The notes below the pieces were generated by a model. The model saw only the letters and a list, made by a program, of their open reading frames with translations, was not told the origin of the DNA and did no database searches. The position numbers were made by a program, and so were the translations under genes. Shown here piece after piece: positions 24,864-32,722 of a stretch of 34,882 nt of DNA (positions are counted from its first letter, which is position 1; each line of letters starts with the position of its first letter). The stretch is from Alphaproteobacteria bacterium. Lineage in GTDB: Bacteria; Pseudomonadota; Alphaproteobacteria; Caedimonadales; UBA9215. Where the stretch lies: contig JAJSAD010000007.1 in NCBI GenBank assembly GCA_024281375.1, positions 1-34,882 of the forward strand. Reading direction: 5' to 3'.

Positions 24864-25349
24864 ATGGTTCAAACAGCAGCCTTGTGGGCAAGAAGTCTCA
24901 ATCAATTTTTATTTATGTTCTTATTATTAGGATTATTTTTTGGGGCGGCAGCTCTCTCCCTGATTCCCCTTCCTTTTTTATCTGAGGTTTTTTTAATTCA
25001 TTTTTATGGGGCTGTATCTTTTGCAACGTTGTTGTATTTAGCCCCGAGATTTTGGATTTTCTTGGTGTTGCCAGGTCTTTGGTTGGATTTTATGTTGCAG
25101 ATGTCACTTGGGAGTCATTTTGTCCTCGTCGTCATGCAATATGGGTTTGTTTTCCTTATGCGGCGTTCTTTAAAGGAGTATGGTTTTTTCTCTCATTGGG
25201 CTGTTTTTTCAGTTTCGTATTTTTTGATTTTTGGCCTTTTAAGCCCTATTGATTTCTTTCAAAGTGCCTTAACTGTTTTGATTTATCCTCTTATTCTTAC
25301 CTGGTTTTTAAAATTTCTTTCTTGGTTTAAACAGGTGAATTATGGCTAG
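24864..25349 (+). CDS. mreD: Rod shape-determining membrane protein MreD
   Basis: MreD is a small polytopic inner-membrane partner of MreC. The ATG at 24864, four bases after the mreC stop, gives 161 residues with about five hydrophobic helices and little conserved sequence beyond PGLWLDFMLQMSLGSHFVL, in the position of the family's usual Asp-containing helix. The frame is open 69 bases further into mreC, but the shorter start matches normal length and spacing. The call rests on position between mreC and mrdA as well as topology. Its end overlaps mrdA by eight bases. Confidence 0.88.
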   Translation: MVQTAALWARSLNQFLFMFLLLGLFFGAAALSLIPLPFLSEVFLIHFYGAVSFATLLYLAPRFWIFLVLPGLWLDFMLQMSLGSHFVLVVMQYGFVFLMRRSLKEYGFFSHWAVFSVSYFLIFGLLSPIDFFQSALTVLIYPLILTWFLKFLSWFKQVNYG

Positions 25350-27183
25350 AAAGAAGAAAAATATTATATCGGCTGACCAACGTTTTTCAAGGCGTGCTCT
25401 TTTATTGGGAGGCATACAAGGTGTCTTAGGATTTTCTCTTGTGGGACGTTTGACATATTTGGGGAGTTATAAAGGCTCCAGTTATAAATCCATGTCCGAT
25501 GACAACCGCATTAAGGTACAATTTTTGTTGCCAAAACGGGGGATTATTAAAGATCGTACGGGAAAAATTTTAGCGGATAATCACCAAACCTATCGCTTGA
25601 TGATCGTCCCCGATCAAAGTAAGAATGTGCGTCAAACCCTTGAGAGATTGGCGGTTCATTATCCTTTGGAACAAGATGATATTGATTGGTTAGTAGATCA
25701 CGTGCGCTACAAGCCAAAATTTCTTGCGTCTATTATTGCCGATGGGTTGACATGGCAAGATGTGTGTCGTTTGGAGGTCATTTTAAGAGATTTTCCAGGA
25801 TGTTCTATCGAGCAAGGTTGGTCGCGTTTTTATCCTTATGGGTTGGCAACAGCCCATCTTATTGGCTATGTGCAAACGCCCTCGAAGGATGATCAAAACA
25901 AAAATTCTCTTTATCGCTTGGCGGATTTTCGCCTTGGAAAAACCGGTGTGGAACGTTATTTTGACGAACCCCTCCGGGGAGAAATTGGCTATCGCCGCAT
26001 CGAAGTGAACTCACGCAGTCGCACGGTCCGGGAATTGGCTCTCAAAGAAAGTGTGTCCGGATCACCAACGGACCTCACCCTTGATCTTGACGTGCAACAA
26101 TACGTCCAAAAACGCCTGTCTCAAGAAAAAAGCGGCAGTTGCGTTGTGATGGATGTGAGAAACGGAGAGGTTCTTTCTCTTGTGTCTGCTCCCGGCTTTG
26201 ATGCAAATCTTTTTACCAATGGGATTCGCTCAAAGGATTGGAAGGAGCTTTCGTCTAACCCGTATGGGTGTTTGCATAATAAAGCGATTCATGGTCTCTA
26301 TCCCCCGGGCTCTCTCTTTAAAATGGTGGTTGCTCTGGCGGCTTTTAAATCAGGATTGGTTCCCGTCAATTATCACTGTAACTGTAAGGGTTTCATAGAG
26401 GTTGGTCGCCAGCGCTTCCACTGCTGGCATAAGTGGGGCGGGCACGGCAGGACATCTATTGTGAAGGCTCTCTATCAGTCTTGTGATGTGTACTTTTATG
26501 AAGTGGCTCAAATCATTGGCGCAGAGCGCATTCGGGCTATGGCAAAGATATTAGGCTTTGGTCATGAAAGTGGTCTGGAGATGCCTTATGAAAAATCTGG
26601 GCTTATTCCCGGGCCAGAGTGGAAAAAACGGGTACGTAAAAAGGGCTGGATGAAGGGCGATACGGTGAACATGAGTATCGGTCAGGGGGCTCTTTTAGCC
26701 ACACCGTTACAACTGGCTGTGATGACAGCACGCTTAGCTAATCTCGACGGTAAACTTGTGATGCCAACGCTTTTGAAGGATAAAAACCTCTCTTTTGAGA
26801 ATCTTGATATTGATAAAAATCATTTAAAGCTTATTCAAGAAGGTTTGCATAAAACCGTGAATTCTCCTGAGGGACTTGCTTATAAGAATCGTATTGTTGA
26901 ACCCGGTTTCGAGATGGCAGGAAAGACAGCAACCTGTCAAGTACGCCGTATTAGTATGGCAGAGCGCAAACGAGGCGTCATCCATAATGATCAGCGTCCG
27001 TGGGGTCATCGGGACCATGCTCTTTTCTCTGGTTTTGCACCGGTTCATAATCCTAAATATGCTGTGTCTATTGTGGTCGAACATGGTGGGGCTGGAGGAC
27101 GTGTGGCCTCTCCCCTTGGCCATGATATTCTTTTAAGAACACAGCAGATTATGGCAGCAAGAAAACAAGGATCAGCCACATGA
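25342..27183 (+). CDS. mrdA: Peptidoglycan transpeptidase PBP2 (MrdA)
   Basis: PBP2 is the elongation-specific class B penicillin-binding protein that crosslinks lateral wall peptidoglycan with RodA. The 613-residue product has a basic cytosolic start, one membrane anchor (about 20-40) and a dimerisation domain (KRGIIKDRTGKILADN). The transpeptidase domain follows, with active-site SLFK at Ser324-Lys327 (PPGSLFKM), the SxN-type SCD (YQSCDVYFYE) and the third box at 528-530. The Cys/His-rich YHCNCKGFIEVG-RFHCWHKWGGHG stretch resembles the metal-binding insert of PBP2. The third box reads KTA instead of the usual KTG. The gene overlaps mreD by eight bases and rodA by four. Confidence 0.95.
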   Translation: MARKKKNIISADQRFSRRALLLGGIQGVLGFSLVGRLTYLGSYKGSSYKSMSDDNRIKVQFLLPKRGIIKDRTGKILADNHQTYRLMIVPDQSKNVRQTLERLAVHYPLEQDDIDWLVDHVRYKPKFLASIIADGLTWQDVCRLEVILRDFPGCSIEQGWSRFYPYGLATAHLIGYVQTPSKDDQNKNSLYRLADFRLGKTGVERYFDEPLRGEIGYRRIEVNSRSRTVRELALKESVSGSPTDLTLDLDVQQYVQKRLSQEKSGSCVVMDVRNGEVLSLVSAPGFDANLFTNGIRSKDWKELSSNPYGCLHNKAIHGLYPPGSLFKMVVALAAFKSGLVPVNYHCNCKGFIEVGRQRFHCWHKWGGHGRTSIVKALYQSCDVYFYEVAQIIGAERIRAMAKILGFGHESGLEMPYEKSGLIPGPEWKKRVRKKGWMKGDTVNMSIGQGALLATPLQLAVMTARLANLDGKLVMPTLLKDKNLSFENLDIDKNHLKLIQEGLHKTVNSPEGLAYKNRIVEPGFEMAGKTATCQVRRISMAERKRGVIHNDQRPWGHRDHALFSGFAPVHNPKYAVSIVVEHGGAGGRVASPLGHDILLRTQQIMAARKQGSAT

Positions 27184-28298
27184 TACAGTCCTTTAATGTT
27201 GGTGAAAAAATAAAAGCCTTTGAGCCTTATTTGTTATTATCCATTCTGGCCATTGTTTTTATAGGGTTGGTGGCTTTGTATTCAGCAGCGGGGGGCCATG
27301 TTTCTCCGTGGGCCTCCAAGCAATTTTTGCGCTTTGGATTGGGGTTTGTCGCGATGATTATGATTGCCCTTATTGATATACGATTTTGGCTAACTTATTC
27401 TTATGTGCTTTATTTTTTCTCTCTTCTTTTGTTGATATTTGTAGAGATTAAAGGACATATTGGGATGGGGGCCCAGCGTTGGATTGACCTTGGGGTGTTT
27501 CATTTGCAACCGTCTGAGGTCATGAAAGTCACTCTTGTGATGGCGCTAGCTCGTTATTTTCATGCGAAAAGTGATCTGGAGATTTCAAAAACACACACCT
27601 ATATTTTGCCGCTTCTCCTCATTGCGTTGCCTTGTGCCCTTGTGCTACGGCAACCGGATTTAGGAACGATGTTGATTCTCGCGGCAACAGGTGTTGTGGT
27701 TATCTTTATGTCAGGTATCCAACTTTGGAAAGTTCTGACAGTACTGGGGATGGGGGGCGCAACCTTGCCCTTGCTGTGGATGAGCATGCATAGCTATCAA
27801 AGAAAGCGTGTGTTGACTTTTTTAGATCCAGAAAGCGACCCCCTTGGCAGTGGCTATCATATCATGCAGTCAAAGATATCCATTGGGTCCGGGGGATTCT
27901 GGGGAAAGGGATTTCTCAAGGGGACTCAAAGTCAGCTTCAGTTCTTGCCTGAGAAACAAACGGATTTTATTTTTGCTCATTTTGCTGAGGAATTTGGTGT
28001 GTTTGGGGGGACACTTTTGATTATGCTGTACGGATTCCTTGTCTTGATAGCCTTTAAAATGAGTTTCGAGTGTAAAAGCTATTATGCGAGGCTCTATGGT
28101 GTTGGTTTTACGGCTCTCTTTTTCTTTTACGTGTTTATTAATATTGGTATGGTTATGGGTATCCTCCCTGTTGTTGGAGTGCCTTTACCGTTTATGTCCT
28201 ATGGGGGAACGTCTATGATTTCATTGTTGATTGGTTTTGGCGTGTTGATGTCCGCTTATGTGCATCGTAATTTACGTTTTGGTCGTACTTACAATTAA
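27180..28298 (+). CDS. rodA: SEDS peptidoglycan glycosyltransferase RodA
   Basis: RodA polymerises lipid II glycan strands and works in complex with PBP2. The 372-residue protein has about ten transmembrane helices. SEDS landmarks include RWIDLGVFHLQPSEVMKVTLVMALARYF, LRQPDLGTMLIL (with the essential Asp), QSKISIGSGGFWGKGFLKGTQSQLQFLPEKQTDFIFAHFAEEFG and the C-terminal GVPLPFMSYGGTSMI. The start overlaps the mrdA stop as ATGA, indicating translational coupling. It is last of the mre/mrd operon; no clear intrinsic terminator was seen before the promoter at 28306. Confidence 0.96.
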   Translation: MIQSFNVGEKIKAFEPYLLLSILAIVFIGLVALYSAAGGHVSPWASKQFLRFGLGFVAMIMIALIDIRFWLTYSYVLYFFSLLLLIFVEIKGHIGMGAQRWIDLGVFHLQPSEVMKVTLVMALARYFHAKSDLEISKTHTYILPLLLIALPCALVLRQPDLGTMLILAATGVVVIFMSGIQLWKVLTVLGMGGATLPLLWMSMHSYQRKRVLTFLDPESDPLGSGYHIMQSKISIGSGGFWGKGFLKGTQSQLQFLPEKQTDFIFAHFAEEFGVFGGTLLIMLYGFLVLIAFKMSFECKSYYARLYGVGFTALFFFYVFINIGMVMGILPVVGVPLPFMSYGGTSMISLLIGFGVLMSAYVHRNLRFGRTYN

Positions 28299-28305
28299 TA
28301 TTTAC

Positions 28306-28334
28306 TTGTATATTTTGTCAAATTTGTCTATAAA
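28306..28334 (+). promoter_or_regulatory. Probable sigma-70 promoter of the tandem secreted paralogs
   Basis: TTGTAT (28306-28311) and TATAAA (28329-28334) are separated by 17 bases, in an AT-rich gap only eight bases after rodA and 34 bases before the first paralog's ATG. Each hexamer is close to consensus. Confidence 0.6.
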
Positions 28335-28368
28335 AGAAATCTATGTATTTTGAATTTTGGATTTTGTT

Positions 28369-29478
28369 ATGAAATTTTTTGTTTTTATTTTCTTGTTTGT
28401 TTTCAATGTGAATTGCTCTTGGTCATCGTCAAAAAGTCTTTTTTCTGATGACGACAAGAAAGAAGTAGACAAAGCTATTGCAAGATTTGCCGGAGATGAT
28501 GTTTCAGCGACTCAGAATAAGATTGAACGACGTCGAACGCATTTAGCAGGGCATACGCCTCGTTTTAATAATAAGAGAAATGCAAATGCCATAACGGCAG
28601 AAAATGTTGAAAGCCTTCGCCCTTTTAGGGACAAAAACGTGTCATCATCTACCCCTGCCGTCAGAGTGGTTGTTGTTCCGCCTCTTCCGCTGGATCGCTT
28701 GCCAGAAGAGGTACCTCCCCAAGAATCGAGACTTCCACGAGATCGTTCTCAATCTATGGAAAAAAATACTATGAAGAAGAGCCCTCAGTCTCCAAGGCAA
28801 CAATTAGCAAGAGCCCTCAAAAAAAGTAATAGTTTAAGGACTCTTAAAAACGCATTGCCTCATTCTCCAAGGTCTCCTAAAAGCACGTCTGCCGAGAGGT
28901 TGGAGAAACCTTCAGGCTCTGTATTGAGCCCTCGAAGTAAGTTCAAGGCTCTACAAGGTTTTAAGTTTCCTCCAAGAAAAGACTTTTCTTCAGCAGATGA
29001 GACACATCCTAAAGCTAAAGGGAAACACCGTCACAAAGGGCGTAATTTTGATGAACAAGATGATCTTTTGGTGGTGCAAAATCCGGTATATGGTTTTATT
29101 TTGAAGGGACCCCTTGAAGAACAAATATTAATGAATGCCAAGCCAAATCACCCTATGTTTTTAGATTCTTCTCAGTCGTATGGTTTGAATCTTGATAATG
29201 TTCATAAGTTAGGTGATGCTTTGCGTGAGCATAATGCTGAAGACATAGGAGGTAAGGTATATTTGGCACAAAGACTCATTACTTTATTACCGCCCTTAAA
29301 GGTTAAGTTAGAAAAAGCTCTTGAAGAAAAAGAAAGTACTGAGGTTATAGAAAAGCTTCAACAGAAAATTGAAGGGCATTCCAAGGCTTTGGAATCGCTT
29401 TTGATAAATATTCACAAGAAAACGGGTGTCTCTATTGAAAAATTACGGCTCCTCCCTCCCAACGAACGGCCAGAATAA
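28369..29478 (+). CDS. Secreted paralog 1 with unrecognised C-terminal domain
   Basis: The ATG at 28369 gives a 369-residue protein with a signal peptide (MKFFVFIFLFVFNVNCSW; no proper lipobox) and a short acidic/basic start. A long Ser/Pro/Arg/Lys-rich, probably disordered middle (about 80-225) carries repeated SPR/SPK/SPQ motifs. The C-terminal domain begins at about residue 231 with DLLVVQNPVYG and continues through DSSQSYGLNLDNVHK into a helical tail ending TGVSIEKLRLLPP. I recognise no family. The next gene encodes a relative: 25 of 50 residues are identical without gaps from the DDLLVVQNP start, and the signal peptides and post-signal segments are also similar. The design (export signal, disordered linker, small conserved domain) suits a secreted effector, but that is inference. 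A TTG start four codons upstream is possible. Confidence 0.8.
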   Translation: MKFFVFIFLFVFNVNCSWSSSKSLFSDDDKKEVDKAIARFAGDDVSATQNKIERRRTHLAGHTPRFNNKRNANAITAENVESLRPFRDKNVSSSTPAVRVVVVPPLPLDRLPEEVPPQESRLPRDRSQSMEKNTMKKSPQSPRQQLARALKKSNSLRTLKNALPHSPRSPKSTSAERLEKPSGSVLSPRSKFKALQGFKFPPRKDFSSADETHPKAKGKHRHKGRNFDEQDDLLVVQNPVYGFILKGPLEEQILMNAKPNHPMFLDSSQSYGLNLDNVHKLGDALREHNAEDIGGKVYLAQRLITLLPPLKVKLEKALEEKESTEVIEKLQQKIEGHSKALESLLINIHKKTGVSIEKLRLLPPNERPE

Positions 29479-29522
29479 ACCTTAAGTTAGCATTTTTTTT
29501 AACCTTATAATTTTTAGGATTT

Positions 29523-30350
29523 ATGATGAGATTTTTAGTTTTTATGTCTTTATTTGTTTTCAATATCGATTGTTGCTGGGCGTCGTTAGAAAGCACGTTG
29601 CTTGATAAAGAAAAAGATATATTAAAGAAGGCTGTCAAAAAAATCAAATCTGATGACATTTTGGGGGTTGAAAAAGATAGAGAAACATCTCCTTCTTTAC
29701 GCATTATGGGGGGGCGTTTTATTCATAAAAAAGATTTAATAAGACCACGTTTAACCTCAGGGGAGCCCCGACAGAATGACACAGTTTTTCAGGGGGGAAA
29801 CCCAGTGAAAGCTGTTCCCCTTCTTTCCTTAAGTGCCTTATTAGATGACACAACTTTAGATAAAACAAATCCCTTGCGACGTCGCTCTAGAGATGAGTCT
29901 AATGATCTTGTCGTTGTTCAAAATCCATTTTATGGGAAGAGGCTTCCTTTATATGGAGATGAATTAGACTTAGTAAAAGCGGATCCAACAGACCCGTTGT
30001 TTAGAGATTCTACGCGGTCCCATGGATTGAATTTAGGAAAAATTCATAAACGTTGTTTATTGTTGCGTGTTGGGGGTGGGATCAAAGAAAATAATTTTTC
30101 TGAGCTGGTTCATATGGTGCGTGGGACGATTACGACACTAAGTCATAAAGAGCTTCTACTGATGAAATTAAAGAAAAAAAAGAAACCATCAAAAAATAAC
30201 CTTTTAGAGATTGATGAGTTAGAAACTTATATTTCTATTTATAAGGGGGTAATCCAGAGGTCTTTTGAAACAATTTCTCAGGCGATGGGCATTTCTGTTG
30301 AGCAGTTAGAAAATTTATCTGGCAGTAATTTAGCAATAAAGAAACAGTAG
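29523..30350 (+). CDS. Secreted paralog 2 with the same C-terminal domain
   Basis: The 275-residue protein begins MMRFLVFMSLFVFNIDCCWA, a signal peptide closely resembling that of the preceding gene, followed by a similar Lys/Asp-rich segment ending KSDD (compare AGDD). The disordered middle is much shorter. The shared domain starts at about residue 127 (NDLVVVQNPFYG, DSTRSHGLNLGKIHK) and ends in a coiled-coil-like region and MGISVEQLENL, parallel to TGVSIEKLRLL in the first paralog. It contains a poly-Lys run (KLKKKKKPSK). The two ATGs at 29523 and 29526 are both possible; an AGGA motif fits the second better. Only 44 bases separate the genes, so they are probably one transcript. Function is unknown. 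Confidence 0.8.
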   Translation: MMRFLVFMSLFVFNIDCCWASLESTLLDKEKDILKKAVKKIKSDDILGVEKDRETSPSLRIMGGRFIHKKDLIRPRLTSGEPRQNDTVFQGGNPVKAVPLLSLSALLDDTTLDKTNPLRRRSRDESNDLVVVQNPFYGKRLPLYGDELDLVKADPTDPLFRDSTRSHGLNLGKIHKRCLLLRVGGGIKENNFSELVHMVRGTITTLSHKELLLMKLKKKKKPSKNNLLEIDELETYISIYKGVIQRSFETISQAMGISVEQLENLSGSNLAIKKQ

Positions 30351-30357
30351 AAAGAGG

Positions 30358-30443
30358 TGGTGCCCACGGCCAGACTCGAACTGGCACGCTCTGAGAGCGA
30401 CAGATTTTAAGTCTGTTGTGTCTACCGATTCCACCACGCGGGC
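30358..30443 (-). tRNA. tRNA-Leu (anticodon UAA)
   Basis: On the minus strand, GCCCGCG and CGTGGGC form the acceptor stem, followed by A and an encoded CCA. The D arm is GGTGGAATCGGTAGACAC, and the anticodon stem-loop CAGACTTAAAATCTG has anticodon TAA for UUA codons. A long variable arm (GCTCTCAGAGC) marks a class II leucine tRNA, and the T arm contains GTTCGAGTC. Length including CCA is 86. It converges on the second secreted paralog, ending seven bases from that stop codon. Confidence 0.96.
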
Positions 30444-30579
30444 ACAAGCATAACCTACCGTGAAGAGTGTTTTGATGCAAGGGGAGAAATGTTTTTTCAA
30501 AGCCATTGTTGACTTAAGTTCTCAGGATTGAGACACTCATGTTAATCGCAACCATTATAACAATAAAAAGGATAAATCT

Positions 30580-31185
30580 ATGTCATTTACGCTGCCCAAC
30601 CTTCCCTATGCCAAAGACGCGTTGGCGCCCCATATTTCGGCCAACACCCTTGATTTTCATCATGGTAAACATCATGCGACTTATGTAAAAAATCTTAATG
30701 GCCTTGTGGAAGGCACAGACCTTGAAAATGCAAGCCTAGAAGAGGTGATTCAATCCGTTGCGGGCGATGCCAGCAAAGGGGGGATTTTTAATAATGCGGC
30801 TCAAATTTGGAATCACACATTTTATTGGCACTCTATGAAGCCACAGGGGGGAGGTAAGCCTTCCGGAGCCTTGGCGGCTAAAATTGAAAAAGACTTTGGG
30901 TCCTATGACGATTTTGTGGCCCAGTTCAAGAAAGCGGGGGCGACCCAGTTCGGCAGTGGTTGGGCTTGGCTTGTGGTTGAGGGCGGTAAGCTTAAAATCC
31001 TCAAGACTGCCAATGCGGAAACGCCTTTAACACAATCTGGTGTGACGCCCTTGATGACCTGTGATGTGTGGGAACATGCTTATTACTTGGATTTTCAAAA
31101 CCGTCGCCCCGATTACCTGAGCACTTTTTTAGAGCATCTTGTGAATTGGGACTTTGCTGCGGAAAATTTATCTAAAGCGGGTTAA
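30580..31185 (+). CDS. sodB: Iron superoxide dismutase SodB
   Basis: SodB converts superoxide to hydrogen peroxide and oxygen in the cytoplasm. The 201-residue protein has metal ligands His27 (DFHHGKHH), His79 (WNHTFYW), Asp162 and His166 (DVWEHAYYLDF). The Gln in NNAAQIWNH is the second-sphere residue typical of iron enzymes; manganese enzymes usually carry Gly there and a Gln elsewhere. AAAGGATAAATCT precedes the ATG. It stands alone with a strong terminator downstream. A TTGACT at 30509-30514 could be a -35, but the matching -10 (GACACT) is poor. Confidence 0.96.
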   Translation: MSFTLPNLPYAKDALAPHISANTLDFHHGKHHATYVKNLNGLVEGTDLENASLEEVIQSVAGDASKGGIFNNAAQIWNHTFYWHSMKPQGGGKPSGALAAKIEKDFGSYDDFVAQFKKAGATQFGSGWAWLVVEGGKLKILKTANAETPLTQSGVTPLMTCDVWEHAYYLDFQNRRPDYLSTFLEHLVNWDFAAENLSKAG

Positions 31186-31208
31186 CTTTTTTGAGTTTTA
31201 AAGGATAA

Positions 31209-31233
31209 GGCCTCGGATGTCCGGGGCTTTTTT
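31209..31233 (+). terminator. Intrinsic terminator of sodB
   Basis: GGCCTCGGATGTCCGGGGCT folds into a GC-rich stem with a short loop and is followed by six T. It starts 24 bases after the sodB stop. Confidence 0.85.
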
Positions 31234-31254
31234 CTTGTCTTAAAAAAGGCCATA

Positions 31255-31283
31255 AAAAAGGAGAGGAATGATCCTCTCCTTTA
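31255..31283 (-). terminator. Intrinsic terminator of the outer-membrane protein gene
   Basis: Read on the minus strand, AAAGGAGAGGAT-CATT-CCTCTCCTTT is a strong hairpin followed by a T-run. It lies about 20 bases beyond the stop of the beta-barrel gene and faces the sodB terminator, so the two convergent transcripts are insulated. Confidence 0.88.
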
Positions 31284-31303
31284 GATATTTGAGATTTGCT
31301 CGA

Positions 31304-31957
31304 CTAGAACTTGTACTTCAACGCAATGTTTACAAAGTGCATACGTGGCTTGAAATTAGCTCTGTCTGCAACATTTGCAGCACTGATAGATTGGTTTTTG
31401 TAGTAAGCAAAATCATAAGAGAGACCAACGGCCATTTTACTACCTACAGGAAGATCAATACCAAGACCTACCAAAAGACCAGATAGATTCTTTTTCTTTG
31501 TCACACTTGGTGTGCCAGCTGTTGTGTTGTTAGTTCCTTTGAATTCAAAGCGAGAGTTGATGTAACCAACTTTGAAAAAAGCCATTGTTTTATCAAACAT
31601 ATAACCGCATTTTAAGGCTGTTCCAAAAGAATATCTGAGCTCGGACTCAAAGTCTCTGTTTATTCCAAGAGTTGCAGAATATTTTGCTTCATGGCGATGC
31701 CACGACCCAAAAACATCAGCACCCAATACAAGGCCACTGCTCATAATATGATCATAGGCTAAGGCTAAACCAACAGTACCACCATTGCCACCAAGGTCAG
31801 CTTTACCACCATTCACGCCACCTTGCAGATTGTAGTTAAGAGTTGTTGAGCTTCCAACATAACCGCCATAAAGGGCGACATTAAAGTTAGACCCATCAGC
31901 AACAGCAGCCGTTGCTGTGGCAGCCACGAGGGCCGTTGTTAAAAGTAGTTTCTTCAT
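31304..31957 (-). CDS. Small outer-membrane beta-barrel protein (OmpA/opacity-like)
   Basis: The 217-residue protein has a classic signal peptide (MKKLLLTTALVAATATAAVA) and alternating beta-strand sequence expected of an eight-stranded barrel. Examples are FNVALYGGYVGSSTTLNYN, GGTVGLALAYDHIMSSGLVLGADVF, LRYSFGTALKCGYMFDKTMAFFKVGYI, GLLVGLGIDLPVGSKMAVGLSYDFAYY and the final HFVNIALKYKF. The terminal Phe is the usual BAM recognition residue. This fits the outer-membrane beta-barrel domain group that includes bacterial opacity proteins. Its ligand or role is unknown; in host-associated relatives such proteins are abundant surface antigens. A 30-base gap and good AAAGGAA ribosome-binding sequence separate it from the secreted-protein gene upstream, so the two may share a transcript. 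Confidence 0.85.
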   Translation of the reverse strand: MKKLLLTTALVAATATAAVADGSNFNVALYGGYVGSSTTLNYNLQGGVNGGKADLGGNGGTVGLALAYDHIMSSGLVLGADVFGSWHRHEAKYSATLGINRDFESELRYSFGTALKCGYMFDKTMAFFKVGYINSRFEFKGTNNTTAGTPSVTKKKNLSGLLVGLGIDLPVGSKMAVGLSYDFAYYKNQSISAANVADRANFKPRMHFVNIALKYKF

Positions 31958-31987
31958 TTTATTATTCCTTTTATGTTTTTAATTAAC

Positions 31988-32569
31988 TTAGTCTTTGAGG
32001 CGAATGAGGAAAAGAACCTCAATAAGTTGCGCTAACGTTACATTATCTTCTGTGGTTCCTCCAGGAAACACAGCAAGAGCAAGTCCAAGGGCTGTATCAT
32101 CACCATCGTTGAGTGCTCCTACACCTAAGACGCCTGCTCCAATTCCAGCAGTCAAGCGGCGATATCCCAGACGTAGCAAATTACGTGATGCTTCAAAAGC
32201 ATCATCAGCACCACCGGCAGCAGAAGTCGGGATTGCGGTTAAAAAAGCGGCAGGGGCTGTACCACCAGTAACAACAAAATCACCTACGGCAGTACCAGCA
32301 CCACCTGGCCGTCTAAGTATGGCATCTGCGTGAGCAGCATCGTAATGGACATCAGTACCACCAGCAGCAGTCACACGTGTTACGATATTTGATAAATTGT
32401 CAGTTGCGGTATCTGTAACAGGTAGTTCATCTAAAAGAGTTTTAAAATGGGCTGCGGATGTACGTTCCATGACACTATCTTGAGCTAGAGTCAAAGAAGC
32501 GCTGGCTGTTGAAAGAGACGCTAGAATAATAGCGGCTGCAAAGGTTGCTTTTTGAGCAAATTTTTTCAT
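31988..32569 (-). CDS. Ala/Gly/Thr-rich secreted protein, unknown family
   Basis: The 193-residue product has a clear signal peptide (MKKFAQKATFAAAIILASLSTASASL). The mature part starts with a short helical region (VMERTSAAHFKTLLDELPV) and is then unusually rich in Ala, Gly, Thr and Asp (TAAGGTDVHYDAAHADAI, PGGAGTAVGDFVVTGG). It ends with LGLALAVFPGGTTEDNVTLAQLIEVLFLIRLKD. Codon use is visibly more GC-rich than in neighbouring genes. I recognise no family. Size, export signal and position just upstream of the beta-barrel protein suggest a surface or periplasmic component; nothing shows a catalytic role. The upstream gap (32570-32722) is very AT-rich and probably holds the promoter, though I could not fix its hexamers. 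Confidence 0.75.
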   Translation of the reverse strand: MKKFAQKATFAAAIILASLSTASASLTLAQDSVMERTSAAHFKTLLDELPVTDTATDNLSNIVTRVTAAGGTDVHYDAAHADAILRRPGGAGTAVGDFVVTGGTAPAAFLTAIPTSAAGGADDAFEASRNLLRLGYRRLTAGIGAGVLGVGALNDGDDTALGLALAVFPGGTTEDNVTLAQLIEVLFLIRLKD

Positions 32570-32722
32570 TATATTTATTCCTTATAAAGTTTCTGTTTGT
32601 ATCTTCTTTTACAAAGATCATTGTCAGGATGTCTGTTTTTTTTAGAATTGAAAACTTTAAAGGCTTTTTATTATTATTTTATAAAAATTTGTTGTTAAAA
32701 AGTCACACTTTTTAAATGAATT

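Noticed and set aside
30358-30443. tRNA-Leu(UAA) as an ochre suppressor for the efflux stops
   Set aside because: Its anticodon UAA pairs with UUA codons; an ochre suppressor would need anticodon UUA.
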